Assembly: GCF_007845675.1 (NCBI RefSeq)
Contig: NZ_VOBR01000005.1
Location: 1 to 64,000, forward strand
From: Lentzea tibetensis
GTDB taxonomy: Bacteria; Actinomycetota; Actinomycetes; Mycobacteriales; Pseudonocardiaceae
Reading direction: 5' to 3'
Length of the DNA: 64,000 nt
Numbering within the stretch: position 1 is the first letter of the stretch; each line of letters begins with the position of its first letter. Positions 9,671 through 18,473 of the stretch are shown here, in pieces. The position numbers were made by a program, and so were the translations under genes. The notes under the pieces were generated by a model that did not search any database, was not told where the DNA came from, and saw nothing but the letters and a program-made list of their open reading frames with translations.

Positions 9671-10044
9671 GTCCGCGCACCACCAGCCAGCACGGTGTGC
9701 ACCCGGTCGAGCAGCTCACGCGGGCTGAACGGCTTCGTCACGTAGTCGTCCGCGCCCACGCCGAACCCCGACTCGACGTCGGTCTCCTGCGCACGCGCGG
9801 TCAGCAGGATGATCGGCAGGTCCTTCGTCGCGGGTTCCTCCCGCAGCCTCCTGCACACGTCGAGGCCGGACATCCCCGGCATCATCACGTCGAGGATCAC
9901 CAGGTCGGGCTGTCGGACGACGATCGCGTCGAGAGCGGACCGGCCGTCGCCGACGGCGGCGACGTCGAAGCCTTCCTGCATCAGCTTGAACACCAACAGG
10001 TCGCGGATGTCAGCGTCGTCCTCAGCGACGAGAACGGTGGTCAC
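9667..10044 (-). CDS. Single-domain response regulator (CheY-like)
   Basis: About 125 residues made only of a receiver domain. Conserved residues are in place: the acidic pair in VAEDDADIR, the phospho-acceptor Asp in LVILDVMMPG, the Thr in LLTAR and the Lys in VTKPFSPREL. There is no output domain, so it must act by protein contact or as a phosphate shuttle. The GTG start at 10044 overlaps the stop of the preceding receiver gene by four bases. It is the second gene of the receiver-receiver-kinase-kinase operon. Confidence 0.9.
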   Translation of the reverse strand: MTTVLVAEDDADIRDLLVFKLMQEGFDVAAVGDGRSALDAIVVRQPDLVILDVMMPGMSGLDVCRRLREEPATKDLPIILLTARAQETDVESGFGVGADDYVTKPFSPRELLDRVHTVLAGGART

Positions 10045-10391
10045 GACGCAACCCCCATGGCCGCACGGACAGCGGCGCGGTCGAACGGCTTGAGCAGCAT
10101 CGCGTCCACGTCGCCGACACCGATGTCGTCGGGGTCGAGCATCGTGGTGACGACGATCTGGCACCGCCGCGTGCTCGGGTCGGCCCGCAGCTCGCGAATC
10201 ACCCAGCGGCCGTCCCTGCCCGGCAGCACGATGTCGACGACCACCACGTCGGGCGGATCGGCTCGCGCGAGGTCGAGTCCCAGTTCGGCGGTGTGAGCGA
10301 GGGTGACCTCGAACCCCATGGCGTTGAGGTGACACTCCAGCAGACCGAGGATGTCCTGGTCGTCCTCGATCACCAGCACCTTCGAAACCAC
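10041..10391 (-). CDS. Single-domain response regulator (CheY-like)
   Basis: 116 residues, receiver only. The acidic pair sits in VIEDDQDIL and the phospho-acceptor Asp in VVVDIVLPGRDG; the conserved Lys is in LLKPFDRAAV. The Thr region reads VVTTML. GGAGGT precedes GTG 10391 with about seven bases of spacing. This is the first gene of an operon in which all four genes overlap by four bases, so the two output-less receivers and the two kinases should be made in fixed ratio. Confidence 0.88.
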   Translation of the reverse strand: MVSKVLVIEDDQDILGLLECHLNAMGFEVTLAHTAELGLDLARADPPDVVVVDIVLPGRDGRWVIRELRADPSTRRCQIVVTTMLDPDDIGVGDVDAMLLKPFDRAAVRAAMGVAS

Positions 10392-10471
10392 GTGGCACCT
10401 CCGGCCGTTGAGCTCGATGCTGGCATCCCGTCCACAGTGGAGCGTTGTTCAGTACCGCAAACTGGGGATCA

Positions 10472-11110
10472 TCAGGCCGTGCGCAGGCCGATGAGGCCTC
10501 GGTCCAGCGCGGTCATCAACGCCTGGGCACGGCTGGACGCCCCGAGCTTGTCGTAGAGCCGCGCCACGTAGGTCTTCGCCGTCGACGGACTCATGTGCAA
10601 CGTCCGAGCCACGGCCGGCACGGACAACCCGTCCTGGAGCAGCAGGAGCACCTCGGCCTCCCGCGGGCTCAGCGGAGAACGGGCCCGCGACTCCCGCAGC
10701 CGGGTGAACGCGCCTGCCAGTCCGGTCGCGGTGAACGAGGACGCGGCGACGGCGCCGTGCCGGATCGCGCCCACGATCTCCGCCAACGCCGACGTCTTCG
10801 GCACGAACGCGGAGACACCGGTCTCCATCGCGCGGAACAACACGTCGTCCTCCCCGTTGGAGGTCAGCACGACGATGCCCAGCGAGTCCCAGCGGTCACG
10901 CAGCTCACGGGCCAGCGTCAGCCCGTTTCCGTCCGGAAGCGTCACGTCGACGGTGACCACGTCCGGCCGCGTCCTCGCGATGAGCTCGACCGCCTCGGCC
11001 GCGGTGGCCGCCTCGCCCACGATCTCCACGTCCGCCTCACCCTCGAGCAGCCGTGCGAGCCCGAACCGGGCGAGGGGTTGTCCGTCCACGACCACGAGTC
11101 GAATCGCCAT
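10472..11110 (-). CDS. NarL/LuxR-family response regulator
   Basis: 212 residues: an N-terminal receiver (about 1-120) and a C-terminal LuxR-type HTH (about 145-205) with LSPREAEVLLLLQDGLSVP and MSPSTAKTYVARLYDKLGA. The usual N-terminal acidic pair is reduced, since VVVDGQPLAR has one Asp where most relatives have two acidic residues. The probable acceptor Asp in VDVTLPDGNG is kept. Phosphorylation may therefore be weakened; this is inference. It lies downstream of tadC, separated by 93 bases with a small hairpin, and upstream of the receiver-kinase operon, so it could link pilus expression to these kinases. Confidence 0.88.
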   Translation of the reverse strand: MAIRLVVVDGQPLARFGLARLLEGEADVEIVGEAATAAEAVELIARTRPDVVTVDVTLPDGNGLTLARELRDRWDSLGIVVLTSNGEDDVLFRAMETGVSAFVPKTSALAEIVGAIRHGAVAASSFTATGLAGAFTRLRESRARSPLSPREAEVLLLLQDGLSVPAVARTLHMSPSTAKTYVARLYDKLGASSRAQALMTALDRGLIGLRTA

Positions 11111-11157
11111 GACCGTCCTCTGCTTCCCGGAAACCTGTGTGTCTCCATGAAGCCGTG

Positions 11158-11176
11158 CCTCGGGTGCGGGCCGAGG
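11158..11176 (-). terminator. Small hairpin between tadC and the NarL-type gene
   Basis: A perfect 6-base GC-rich stem (CCTCGG/CCGAGG) with a 7-base loop lies in the 93-base gap after tadC. There is no T-run on either strand. It could be a weak terminator or an mRNA-stability element that lowers read-through from the pilus operon. Confidence 0.3.
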
Positions 11177-11203
11177 TGTCGGATGGTTGCGGGACGGTTG
11201 CGT

Positions 11204-12121
11204 TCAGCGAGCGAACATCGAGTCGTAGATGCCGATGGCGGCTGGTCCGATGACGATGATGAACAGGGCGGGGAAGATGCACATGAGCAGCGGGAACAGG
11301 ATCTTCACCGGTATCTTCTGCGCTTTCTCCTCCGCCGCCTGGCGGCGCTTGACCCGCATCTCGCCCGCCTGCTCGCGCAACACCCGCGCGGTCGGAATGC
11401 CGAGTTCGGACGCCTGGACCAGCGACGACGCGAACGCGCGCACCTCGTTGAGAGTCGTCCGGCCGGACAATGCCCGCAGCGCGTCCACTCTGGACTTGCC
11501 CAGCCGCATGTCCTGCAGCATCCGGGAGAACTCGACCGACAGCGGCCCCGAGGTGTTGTGGGCGACCTGGGACACCGCGGCGTCGAAGCCCAGCCCGGCC
11601 TCGACGCACACGGTCAGCATGTCGAGCACGTCCGCGAGGTCCTTGGCGATGAGCGCCTGCCGCTTGCTCGCCGCGTTGTGGAGCAGCAGGTCCGGCAGGA
11701 AGAACCCCGCCGCGGCACCGGCCAGGGCGTAACCGATCATGGTCAGTGCGGACCCGAGCCCGTACAGGACGCCGACCGAGGCCAGCCCGAACAGCCCGGC
11801 GCCCTTGTACGCGAGCACGCGTTCGGGGGTCCACCGCGACGGGTTGCCCGCCAGGTCCAGCCTGCGTTGCAACGACGCCGTGGTCGCTCCGGGCGAGAGA
11901 CGGGCGGCCACCGCGCGCAACCGGTCCAGCAGGGGCGGCAGCGCCGGCTCACCGCTCACCCCGGCAGCCGGTTCGGCGCGGCCGTAGACCGCTTCGATGT
12001 GGGCCAGCCTGCGCGACAACCTGGCGGAGCCACTCGTTCCCGTGGCCACGTGAAGGCCGAGGAGGACCAGCGAGGCCGCGATGGCGCCGAGGCCGACCAC
12101 CAGCGGAAGTGTTCCGGTCAC
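11204..12121 (-). CDS. tadC: Tad pilus inner-membrane platform protein TadC
   Basis: 305 residues. Hydrophobic segments lie near 5-25, 105-145 and 275-300, flanking the cytoplasmic type II secretion F domain. Family motifs are visible: DLADVLDMLTVCVEAGLGFD, LGKSRVDALRAL and a C-terminal KIPVKILFPLLMCIFPALF-like segment. TadC pairs with TadB to form the platform on which the CpaF ATPase drives Flp pilin assembly. GTG 12121 starts one base after the stop of the tadB-like gene, consistent with coupling. Confidence 0.9.
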   Translation of the reverse strand: MTGTLPLVVGLGAIAASLVLLGLHVATGTSGSARLSRRLAHIEAVYGRAEPAAGVSGEPALPPLLDRLRAVAARLSPGATTASLQRRLDLAGNPSRWTPERVLAYKGAGLFGLASVGVLYGLGSALTMIGYALAGAAAGFFLPDLLLHNAASKRQALIAKDLADVLDMLTVCVEAGLGFDAAVSQVAHNTSGPLSVEFSRMLQDMRLGKSRVDALRALSGRTTLNEVRAFASSLVQASELGIPTARVLREQAGEMRVKRRQAAEEKAQKIPVKILFPLLMCIFPALFIIVIGPAAIGIYDSMFAR

Positions 12122-12122
12122 C

Positions 12123-13985
12123 TCACACCTCCACCTTGATCAACCTGCTCATCCAGAACCAGCCGACGCCGAGGGAGGTCACGCACCCGGCGAGCATCGC
12201 CCAGCCCATCGGCCGGGTGTACAGCGGTTCGAGGTAGTCGCGACGGGTCATGAACATCCACGAGCCGATGCCGATCGGCAGTGAGATCAACACGTAGGCC
12301 GACATCTTGCCTTCGGCGGTCAGCGCTTTGACCTGTCTGCGCACCGTCGCCCGCTCCCGCATGGTGTGCACGGTCGTCAGCAGCAGCTCGGCGAGGTTCC
12401 CGCCGACCTCTCGCTGGATCCGGATCGCCATCACGACCCATGCGAGGTCCTGACACTCCATGCGCTCGGCGGCCTTGGCCAGCGCGTCCTCGACCGAGAC
12501 ACCGAGCCTGGTGCGGGCCAGTGACCGCGCGAACTCCCCGGCGATGGGCTGGCTTCCTTCCCGCACCACGCCGTCGAGCGCCTGCGGGAGCGAGAACCCC
12601 GACCGCAGCGCGCCCGCCACCAGCTGCAACGTGTCCGGCAGCTGCTCGCCGAAGGAAGAACGCCGCTTGGCGACGCGCGCCTTGAGGAACACCCGGCAGG
12701 CGAACCACCCGAGCAGCGCTCCGAACGGTCCGCCGACCAACAGCTCACCCGAGGCTGCCGCGAGGACCACACCCAGCACGACACCCGTGCCGAACCGCAC
12801 CAGCAGCCACTCCGCCGGACGCAACCGAACGCCGGCCAGGTCCAGCTCGAGCTCGAGCCGTTCCCGTTGGCCGCGCGCGCTGACCACCCGCTCGCTCAGC
12901 GCCAGCGACAGGCGCACGAGCAGCGGCCGCGAGTGCACGGCACCGATCGCCGGCGTCGAACGATCCCGCACGCGGTAGCGCCTCACCTCGGCGAGCCGCC
13001 GCGACAGCGCGTGCCTGCAGGCCCGGCGCCCGGACAACAGCCATCCGAGTCCGATGAGGACGGTGCAGACCACGCCGAGCATCGCGTGCAACAACCAGGT
13101 GGGCACGGCGGGCATCACCTCGCCGCGCCGGTCGGGAGCGCGCGTGCCCGTTCCCGCAACGACTTCCGTCCCACCCGCGCGGACGCGAACGGTCAGCCGG
13201 ACATCCCGGCCGGACAGCTCGTCGGGCACGTCGGCGGTCACCTCGAGTCGCAGGGGAGCTGCCGGCGCGAAGACCGCGGCCTTCGCGCCGGCCACTGTCA
13301 GCACCTGCCCGCCGCTGCCGTGCGCGATCCGGTCGCGCCCTGCGGCTGTCGCTCCCGCGGCCACGTCGAGCGCCACCACATCGGCGATGACACCCGCCTC
13401 GGACAGCATCCGCAGGGTGCCGTCGAGCGAGGCGCCGCCGTCGGCGTCCTCGCCGTCGGACAACACGAGCAGCCGTCGCGCTCCGGGCACCCCGGCCAGG
13501 GTGCGGGCCGCCATGGCCACCGCGTCGTTGAGCGGGCTGCTGCCACTGGTGCCCGCCCGCGCGAGTGCGGCCGTCACCTGCTGCCGGTCGGGCGTGAGCG
13601 GCACCGTCAGCTCAGGGTGCGAGGTGAAGGTGATCAGTCCGGTGTGGACGTCCGGCGGAAGCGCCGACAGGTAGTCGGTGACCGCGCCGCGCGCCGCCGC
13701 GATCGCCGTGCCGCTCATCGTGCCGGTCGTGTCGAGCACGACCAGCACGGCCCGCCTCTGCGGTGGCTCGCCGGCCACCGTCGCCGCGGCGTGCACAGGT
13801 GTGCCGTCGATGTCGACGCGCACTCCTGCCGGGTCGAGCACGGGCAGGTCGCGCGTGGTCAGCGTGACGTGCGCCTTCCCGTCCTCGAACCGGACCGGGC
13901 CGAGCTCGGCGCTCGGGTCCGCGCTCGCCACGGGCGGCAGCACCGCACCGAGAACGAACGCGACCGAGACCAGTCGGGTGATCAA
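12123..13985 (-). CDS. Fusion of a secreted vWA-like domain to a TadB-type platform protein
   Basis: 620 residues. Residues 1-22 look like a signal peptide. Residues about 75-240 form a von Willebrand A-like domain with a MIDAS-like DTTGTMSGT, then TFTSHPELTVPL and LVLSDGEDADGG. A membrane segment follows near 295-318. The C-terminal part (about 375-620) is a TadB-like type II secretion F domain with RSSFGEQLPDTLQLVAGALR, IQREVGGNLAELL and two final membrane segments. TadB alone is usually about 300 residues. The topology puts an extracytoplasmic metal-binding adhesion-type domain directly on the pilus platform. It overlaps cpaF by four bases. Confidence 0.88.
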   Translation of the reverse strand: MITRLVSVAFVLGAVLPPVASADPSAELGPVRFEDGKAHVTLTTRDLPVLDPAGVRVDIDGTPVHAAATVAGEPPQRRAVLVVLDTTGTMSGTAIAAARGAVTDYLSALPPDVHTGLITFTSHPELTVPLTPDRQQVTAALARAGTSGSSPLNDAVAMAARTLAGVPGARRLLVLSDGEDADGGASLDGTLRMLSEAGVIADVVALDVAAGATAAGRDRIAHGSGGQVLTVAGAKAAVFAPAAPLRLEVTADVPDELSGRDVRLTVRVRAGGTEVVAGTGTRAPDRRGEVMPAVPTWLLHAMLGVVCTVLIGLGWLLSGRRACRHALSRRLAEVRRYRVRDRSTPAIGAVHSRPLLVRLSLALSERVVSARGQRERLELELDLAGVRLRPAEWLLVRFGTGVVLGVVLAAASGELLVGGPFGALLGWFACRVFLKARVAKRRSSFGEQLPDTLQLVAGALRSGFSLPQALDGVVREGSQPIAGEFARSLARTRLGVSVEDALAKAAERMECQDLAWVVMAIRIQREVGGNLAELLLTTVHTMRERATVRRQVKALTAEGKMSAYVLISLPIGIGSWMFMTRRDYLEPLYTRPMGWAMLAGCVTSLGVGWFWMSRLIKVEV

Positions 13986-15325
13986 GAGAACAGCTCGGCT
14001 GGCAGGGTGATCCCGTGGTCGGCGAGCCGGTCCGCGAAGGTGGGACGCAGCCCCGTCGAACGCAGGCTCCCGCGGAACCTGCCGTGCTCGTCCACGCCTG
14101 CCGCGTAGTCGAACACGAACAGGTCCTGCAGCGTGATCACGTCACCTTCCATCCCGATCACCTCGGTGATGTGGGTGATCCGCCTGCTGCCGTCCTTCAG
14201 CCTCGCCTGCTGGATGATCAGGTCGAGCGCGGAGTTGACCTGCTCGCGGATGGCCCGGCTCGGCAGTTCGACACCACCCATGAGCACCATGGTCTCGAGC
14301 CGTGCCAGCGCGTCGCGCGGTGTGTTGGCGTGCGCGGTCGTCAGCGATCCGTCGTGACCGGTGTTCATGGCCTGCAACATGTCCAGCGCGGCGCCGTCAC
14401 GGACCTCGCCGACGACGATCCGGTCCGGTCGCATCCGCAGCGAGTTGCGGACGAGCTCGCGGATGCTGACCTGTCCCCTGCCCTCGACGTTGGCGGGCCG
14501 TGACTCCATGCGCAGCACGTGGTCCTGTCGCAGCTGCAGCTCCGCCGCGTCCTCGATGGTGACGATGCGCTCGTCGGAGGGGATGAACGACGACAGCACG
14601 TTGAGCGTCGTCGTCTTTCCCGAGCCGGTGCCTCCGCTCACCAGGATGTTCAGCCTGCCGCGCACGCACGCCGACAGCAGCTCGGCCACAGCGGGGCTGA
14701 TCGTGCCGAACCTGATCAGGTCGTCGACCCGGAGCGGGTCGGTGGCGAACTTCCGGATCGTCAGCGACGAGCCGTCCAGCGCGATCGGCGGCACCACAGC
14801 GTTGACCCGGCTGCCATCCGGGAGCCGGGCGTCCACCATGGGGCTGGCCTCGTCGACCCGCCTGCCCACCCGCGACACGATCTTCTCGATGATGCGGCGC
14901 AGGTGGGCCTCGTTGGTGAACGCGGAGTCCACCAGCCGGAGCTTTCCCTTGCGCTCGACGTAGATCTGGTCGCATCCGTTGACCATGATCTCGCTGACCT
15001 CGGTGTCGCGCAGCAGCGGCTCCAGCGGACCGTGCCCGAGGATCTCGTCGGCGACCTCGGTCGCCATGCGGCTGCGGTCGGCGAGCGTCATGGGCGTCTC
15101 GTCCTGTTCCAGCACTGCCTGCAGCGTGGTGCGCACACGCGGTTCGAGCTCGTGCTCCTCCAGGCGCTCGTCGTAGAGCTTGGGCCCGAGTGCGTCCAGC
15201 AACGCACCGTGCACGCGGTTCTTGACCTCGGCGAAGTGGTCGGGTTGACGCTGCTGGGCCACCGCTGGTTCTTCCTCGGCCTTGACGGGCATGGTGAGTT
15301 GCGCCAGCCGGTCGCTCAGCTTCAT
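13982..15325 (-). CDS. cpaF: Tad pilus assembly ATPase CpaF/TadA
   Basis: 447 residues, the usual length. Walker A is GGTGSGKTTTLN and the Asp-box/Walker B region includes RIVTIEDAAELQL and RIVVGEVRDGAALDML. The His-box TTAHANTPRDALARLETM is also present. These are signatures of VirB11/CpaF-type secretion ATPases, which power assembly of the Flp pilus from the cytoplasmic face. The N-terminal 110 residues contain the charged helical region typical of CpaF. ATG 15325 overlaps the cpaE-like stop by four bases. Confidence 0.95.
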   Translation of the reverse strand: MKLSDRLAQLTMPVKAEEEPAVAQQRQPDHFAEVKNRVHGALLDALGPKLYDERLEEHELEPRVRTTLQAVLEQDETPMTLADRSRMATEVADEILGHGPLEPLLRDTEVSEIMVNGCDQIYVERKGKLRLVDSAFTNEAHLRRIIEKIVSRVGRRVDEASPMVDARLPDGSRVNAVVPPIALDGSSLTIRKFATDPLRVDDLIRFGTISPAVAELLSACVRGRLNILVSGGTGSGKTTTLNVLSSFIPSDERIVTIEDAAELQLRQDHVLRMESRPANVEGRGQVSIRELVRNSLRMRPDRIVVGEVRDGAALDMLQAMNTGHDGSLTTAHANTPRDALARLETMVLMGGVELPSRAIREQVNSALDLIIQQARLKDGSRRITHITEVIGMEGDVITLQDLFVFDYAAGVDEHGRFRGSLRSTGLRPTFADRLADHGITLPAELFS

Positions 15326-16497
15326 CCGGACCGCCTCCTCAGCCCGAGGAACCCGCGCCTGGCGGCGGACGGCTCGTGCCTGGCGCCTGCGATCGTCCCG
15401 GCGGCGATGTCCCTGATCGCGATGCTGACCGGATGGTCAGGCGACTCCACCGTGATCGGTACGCCGCGGTTGATCGAGGCCGGTACGGCGAGGCTGGCGG
15501 GTATCCGGGAGGTGACGTTCGTCTTCACCACGCTCTCCACGTCGGCCACGGTGAGCCCCACCCTCGGGTCTTCCCGGTTGAGGACGATGGCACGCCGGTC
15601 GCGCGGATAGGACAGCATGTCCAGCATGTCGATGGTGAGCCGCAGGTTCTTCAGCGTCGGCACGTCCGGCGTGGTGAGCAGGATGTGGTGGTCCGCCTCG
15701 TCCAGCACCGCGAGCACGTGCTCGTTGAACTGCGGCGGTGTGTCCACGACGACGTAGTCGAACATGCGACGCAGCACGTGCAGCAGATCCGTGACGAGCG
15801 ATGCCGGGATCTGCTCGGCGTCACCCGGCTCCACCGGGGCGAGCACGCAGTCGAAGCCGGGCAGGTAGTGGGTCAGCAGTCCGGACACACCGGTCACGTC
15901 CAGCCTTCCGTCCATCGCGACGGCGTCCACCAGCGTCCTGACGGGGGTCAGCTGCAGGGAGATCGCCACGTCACCGAACGCGAGGTCCAGATCCACGAGG
16001 CAGACGCGTTTGGTGCCGCCCGCATGCAGCGCGACCGCCAGGTTGGTGGCCGTGGTCGTCTTGCCGCAGCCGCCCTTGGTCGCGAAGACGACCGCGACCT
16101 TCCCCTCGGTCCCCTGCTGCGAGGGAAGGGAAACGGCGACCGGAGTCATCCGTGACAGGTTCTCGGAACGGAGGCAGGCTTCGGCGATCAGGTCGAGGTC
16201 GGACGCCGGCACGACCTCGCGCACGCCGGCGCGGATCGCCAGCGCCAGCACCGCTACCTCGAGCCCCTCGCGCAACAGCACGACCCCCAGCGAAGGGCGC
16301 GTCAGTCGTTGGCACGCGGTGAAGTTCAACGCGTCGTCGAGGTCCACATCGGACCCGATGACGACCAGCGTCTCCGCCGGGTCGGACACGAGTCGGCGGT
16401 CGGCCGCCGACAGGTCGTCCACGACGAACACGTCGCCCCCCAGCGCACCGGACACCGGGGGGATCACCGCCTTCGACGTCGTGCACAGGATCGCCAT
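15322..16497 (-). CDS. cpaE: CpaE/TadZ-like pilus localisation ATPase
   Basis: 391 residues. Residues about 1-125 resemble an atypical receiver-like domain. Residues 130-370 form a MinD/ParA-type ATPase with a deviant Walker A (ATKGGCGKTTTATNLA), the A' motif VCLVDLDLAFGDV and the Walker B-like DYVVVDTPPQF. TadZ/CpaE proteins place the Tad machine in the cell. The C-terminal tail is Arg-rich (RRGFLGLRRRSG), possibly for membrane contact. It sits between cpaB (13-base gap) and cpaF (4-base overlap). Confidence 0.9.
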   Translation of the reverse strand: MAILCTTSKAVIPPVSGALGGDVFVVDDLSAADRRLVSDPAETLVVIGSDVDLDDALNFTACQRLTRPSLGVVLLREGLEVAVLALAIRAGVREVVPASDLDLIAEACLRSENLSRMTPVAVSLPSQQGTEGKVAVVFATKGGCGKTTTATNLAVALHAGGTKRVCLVDLDLAFGDVAISLQLTPVRTLVDAVAMDGRLDVTGVSGLLTHYLPGFDCVLAPVEPGDAEQIPASLVTDLLHVLRRMFDYVVVDTPPQFNEHVLAVLDEADHHILLTTPDVPTLKNLRLTIDMLDMLSYPRDRRAIVLNREDPRVGLTVADVESVVKTNVTSRIPASLAVPASINRGVPITVESPDHPVSIAIRDIAAGTIAGARHEPSAARRGFLGLRRRSG

Positions 16498-16510
16498 GGT
16501 TCACCCTCAT

Positions 16511-17269
16511 CTACTTCGCAGGTTGGAAGACGGACTTGCTGTCGGTGCCGGCACCTTCGGTGACCTGAGAGCTGTCGCCGAGCAGCGCGAGGTGCAGCGT
16601 GCCGAACTGGGCGCGCTGGATGAGCCGTTCGGCTTCGGACTGCGTGGCCGCCACCGTGACCAGGACGCCCTCGCCCGAGGAGGCCTTCGCGTTGCCCGGC
16701 CCGCCGATGGCAAGCACCTCGACCTTCGGCAGCAGCAGTCGGGTGACCTGGTTGCGTTCGGGCTGTTTCTCCAGCCCCGCACCGGAAGGCGTCCGGGTCT
16801 GCTCGTCCAGTGCGGAGTACGTGTCGAACACCGCGATCCGTGAACCGGCCTTGACGTAACCGGCCACCCGCTGCGGAGCACTGAGCTCGACGCTGACGGC
16901 GATCTTGCCGTCGGGAATCGGCAAGCCCACCGAGACGGGCTTGGCCGCGGCGAACATGGACTTCAGCACGAGCTGACCGGGTTGGATGTCGGCGGTCGCG
17001 ACGAGCCCGGCCAGATCCGCGTCGATCTTCCCGAGCGCGTTCGCGGGCACGGACTCGGCGGGCATCTTCTCCAGCCGCAGCAATCCGCTCTGGTTGGCGC
17101 TGCCCGCGGTCGTGCCGGTGGACACCCGCTTGTCCGCGACCACGACGGACACGGCGCGTTTGCCCGCCAACGCCCGAGCGTCGGCGGCGCGGACGTACAG
17201 CAGCACCGCAGTGGTGCCGACCGCAGCGAGCAGCAACGTGAGTCCGATGGTGAGCAAGCGTCGTCGCAT
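16511..17269 (-). CDS. cpaB: CpaB/RcpC-like pilus assembly protein
   Basis: 252 residues. An N-terminal membrane anchor (about 4-27) precedes an SAF-like domain in which VPANALGKIDADLAGLVAT and IQPGQLVLKSMF are the recognisable CpaB motifs, and PDGKIAVSVELSAPQRVAGY and VKAGSRIAVFDT follow. In Gram-negatives CpaB works with the secretin; no secretin is encoded here, as expected for a single-membrane cell. It lies 90 bases after flp, with a large hairpin between the two genes. Confidence 0.9.
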   Translation of the reverse strand: MRRRLLTIGLTLLLAAVGTTAVLLYVRAADARALAGKRAVSVVVADKRVSTGTTAGSANQSGLLRLEKMPAESVPANALGKIDADLAGLVATADIQPGQLVLKSMFAAAKPVSVGLPIPDGKIAVSVELSAPQRVAGYVKAGSRIAVFDTYSALDEQTRTPSGAGLEKQPERNQVTRLLLPKVEVLAIGGPGNAKASSGEGVLVTVAATQSEAERLIQRAQFGTLHLALLGDSSQVTEGAGTDSKSVFQPAK

Positions 17270-17280
17270 GATCCTTCTCT

Positions 17281-17338
17281 CTGCTCAGCCCTGCTCGTGT
17301 CCGCCGGGGCCGATCCGTGCTGACCGGCCCCTGAGCAG
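17281..17338 (-). terminator. Large hairpin between flp and cpaB (probable attenuator)
   Basis: Two nested stems can be drawn in the flp-cpaB gap: outer CTGCTCA/TGAGCAG and inner GGGGCCG/CGGCCCC, each 7 bases and perfect, with an asymmetric internal loop. There is no long T-run. Its place directly after the pilin gene suggests partial termination or transcript protection, so that pilin is made in excess over the assembly proteins. Confidence 0.5.
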
Positions 17339-17359
17339 CTGGCTCATCCGACTCCGGCC

Positions 17360-17563
17360 TCAGGGGGCGGGCGTGGTGCCGGGCAGCTGGTCGGTCACGC
17401 CGGTGAACAGCCCGGCGAGCTCCTCGCCGAAAGTCGCCACGACGCCGATGACCGCGATGGCGATCAGCCCGACCATCAGGCCGTACTCGACGGCCGTTGC
17501 GCCGCGGTCGCGGTCGAGACGGTCGCCGACCCAGGTCTGCAGGTGTGCGATCAGAACCAGCAT
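17360..17563 (-). CDS. flp: Flp/Fap-type pilin
   Basis: 67 residues. A short charged leader ends in DRDRG, followed by ATAVEYGLMVGLIAIAVIGV: the class IVb prepilin cleavage site after Gly, with the conserved Glu-Tyr pair at mature positions 5-6 and a hydrophobic helix. The C-terminus is Pro/Thr-rich. It is the structural subunit of the pilus and the first gene of the minus-strand tad operon. GAGGAGATC precedes ATG 17563. The prepilin peptidase is divergent on the other side of about 190 bases. Confidence 0.95.
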   Translation of the reverse strand: MLVLIAHLQTWVGDRLDRDRGATAVEYGLMVGLIAIAVIGVVATFGEELAGLFTGVTDQLPGTTPAP

Positions 17564-17756
17564 TGCGATCTCCTCTTGTGGTTGGGCGATCCCTTGCCGC
17601 CGCCCGATGTGGACAACTGTGCGGGATGCGCAACCCCCGCGGACAGCGGGCGAACGGCCAATAGTTCTCGCGGATCAGCCGATGCCGACGACGTCCTGTC
17701 GTACGAATGACCGACATGGACGGTGTTCTGAGTGGACTGTGGCTACCGTGTCAGGC

Positions 17757-18473
17757 GTGGATCTCACGACGACAGCGGTCGCGGCCGCCGCCGGTGTGCT
17801 GACCGGGCCATGGGTGCGGGCCGTGGTGTTCCGGCTCTCCGTACCCGCCGACGAGGCCGAGCGGACGACCTGCTCACGGTGCGGACGCACCCTCAGGCCC
17901 ACCTTCGCGTGCCGCTGTCCGTCCTGCGGCGAGCGCGTGGCGTTGTCTTGTGGAGCAACGGAAATCGTGTCCGCCGCCGCGCTCGGCACGATGGCCGTCG
18001 CGGTGGGTCCGCGTCCCGAACTGGTCGCGTTCTGCTGGCTCACCGTGCTGTGCGTGGCGCTGGCGACGATCGACCTGCTGGTGTACCGCCTGCCCGACCG
18101 GCTCACCCTGTCGGCATATCCGTTGCTGGCAGGCTTGTTCGCCGCGGCGGCGTTGGCGAACGGAGAACCTGCCCAGTTCCTCCGCGCTCTGCTCGCCGGT
18201 GCGGCGCTCGCGACCGGATATCTGGTGCTGGCGCTGATCCGACCGGGCCAGCTGGGTTTGGGCGATGTCAAACTGGCCGGACTGCTCGGCCTGGCGCTGG
18301 GGTGGATCAGTTGGGGCGCCGTCCTGCTCGCGACCGCGCTGTCGTTCGTTCTCTGCGGCGCAGTCGGTCTGGTCCTGCTGACCACCGGGCACGCCCGGCG
18401 CGGCTCCGTGCTACCGCTGGGACCGTTCATGGTCTATTCCACGTTCGTGATCGCGCTTGTGACACAGGGTTGA
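17757..18473 (+). CDS. Prepilin peptidase (A24 type, TadV/PilD-like)
   Basis: About 238 residues. The N-terminal part has two zinc-finger-like Cys pairs (CSRCGR and CPSCGE) as in PilD. The polytopic membrane part carries the two catalytic Asp motifs of A24 aspartic peptidases: one in TIDLLVYRLPDRLT and one in GLGDVKLAG. It would cleave the Flp leader. GTG codons at 17739, 17748 and 17757 are all possible starts; I chose 17757 because hydrophobic sequence begins directly after it. It is divergent from flp, so the shared intergenic region can co-regulate substrate and enzyme. Confidence 0.9.
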   Translation: MDLTTTAVAAAAGVLTGPWVRAVVFRLSVPADEAERTTCSRCGRTLRPTFACRCPSCGERVALSCGATEIVSAAALGTMAVAVGPRPELVAFCWLTVLCVALATIDLLVYRLPDRLTLSAYPLLAGLFAAAALANGEPAQFLRALLAGAALATGYLVLALIRPGQLGLGDVKLAGLLGLALGWISWGAVLLATALSFVLCGAVGLVLLTTGHARRGSVLPLGPFMVYSTFVIALVTQG

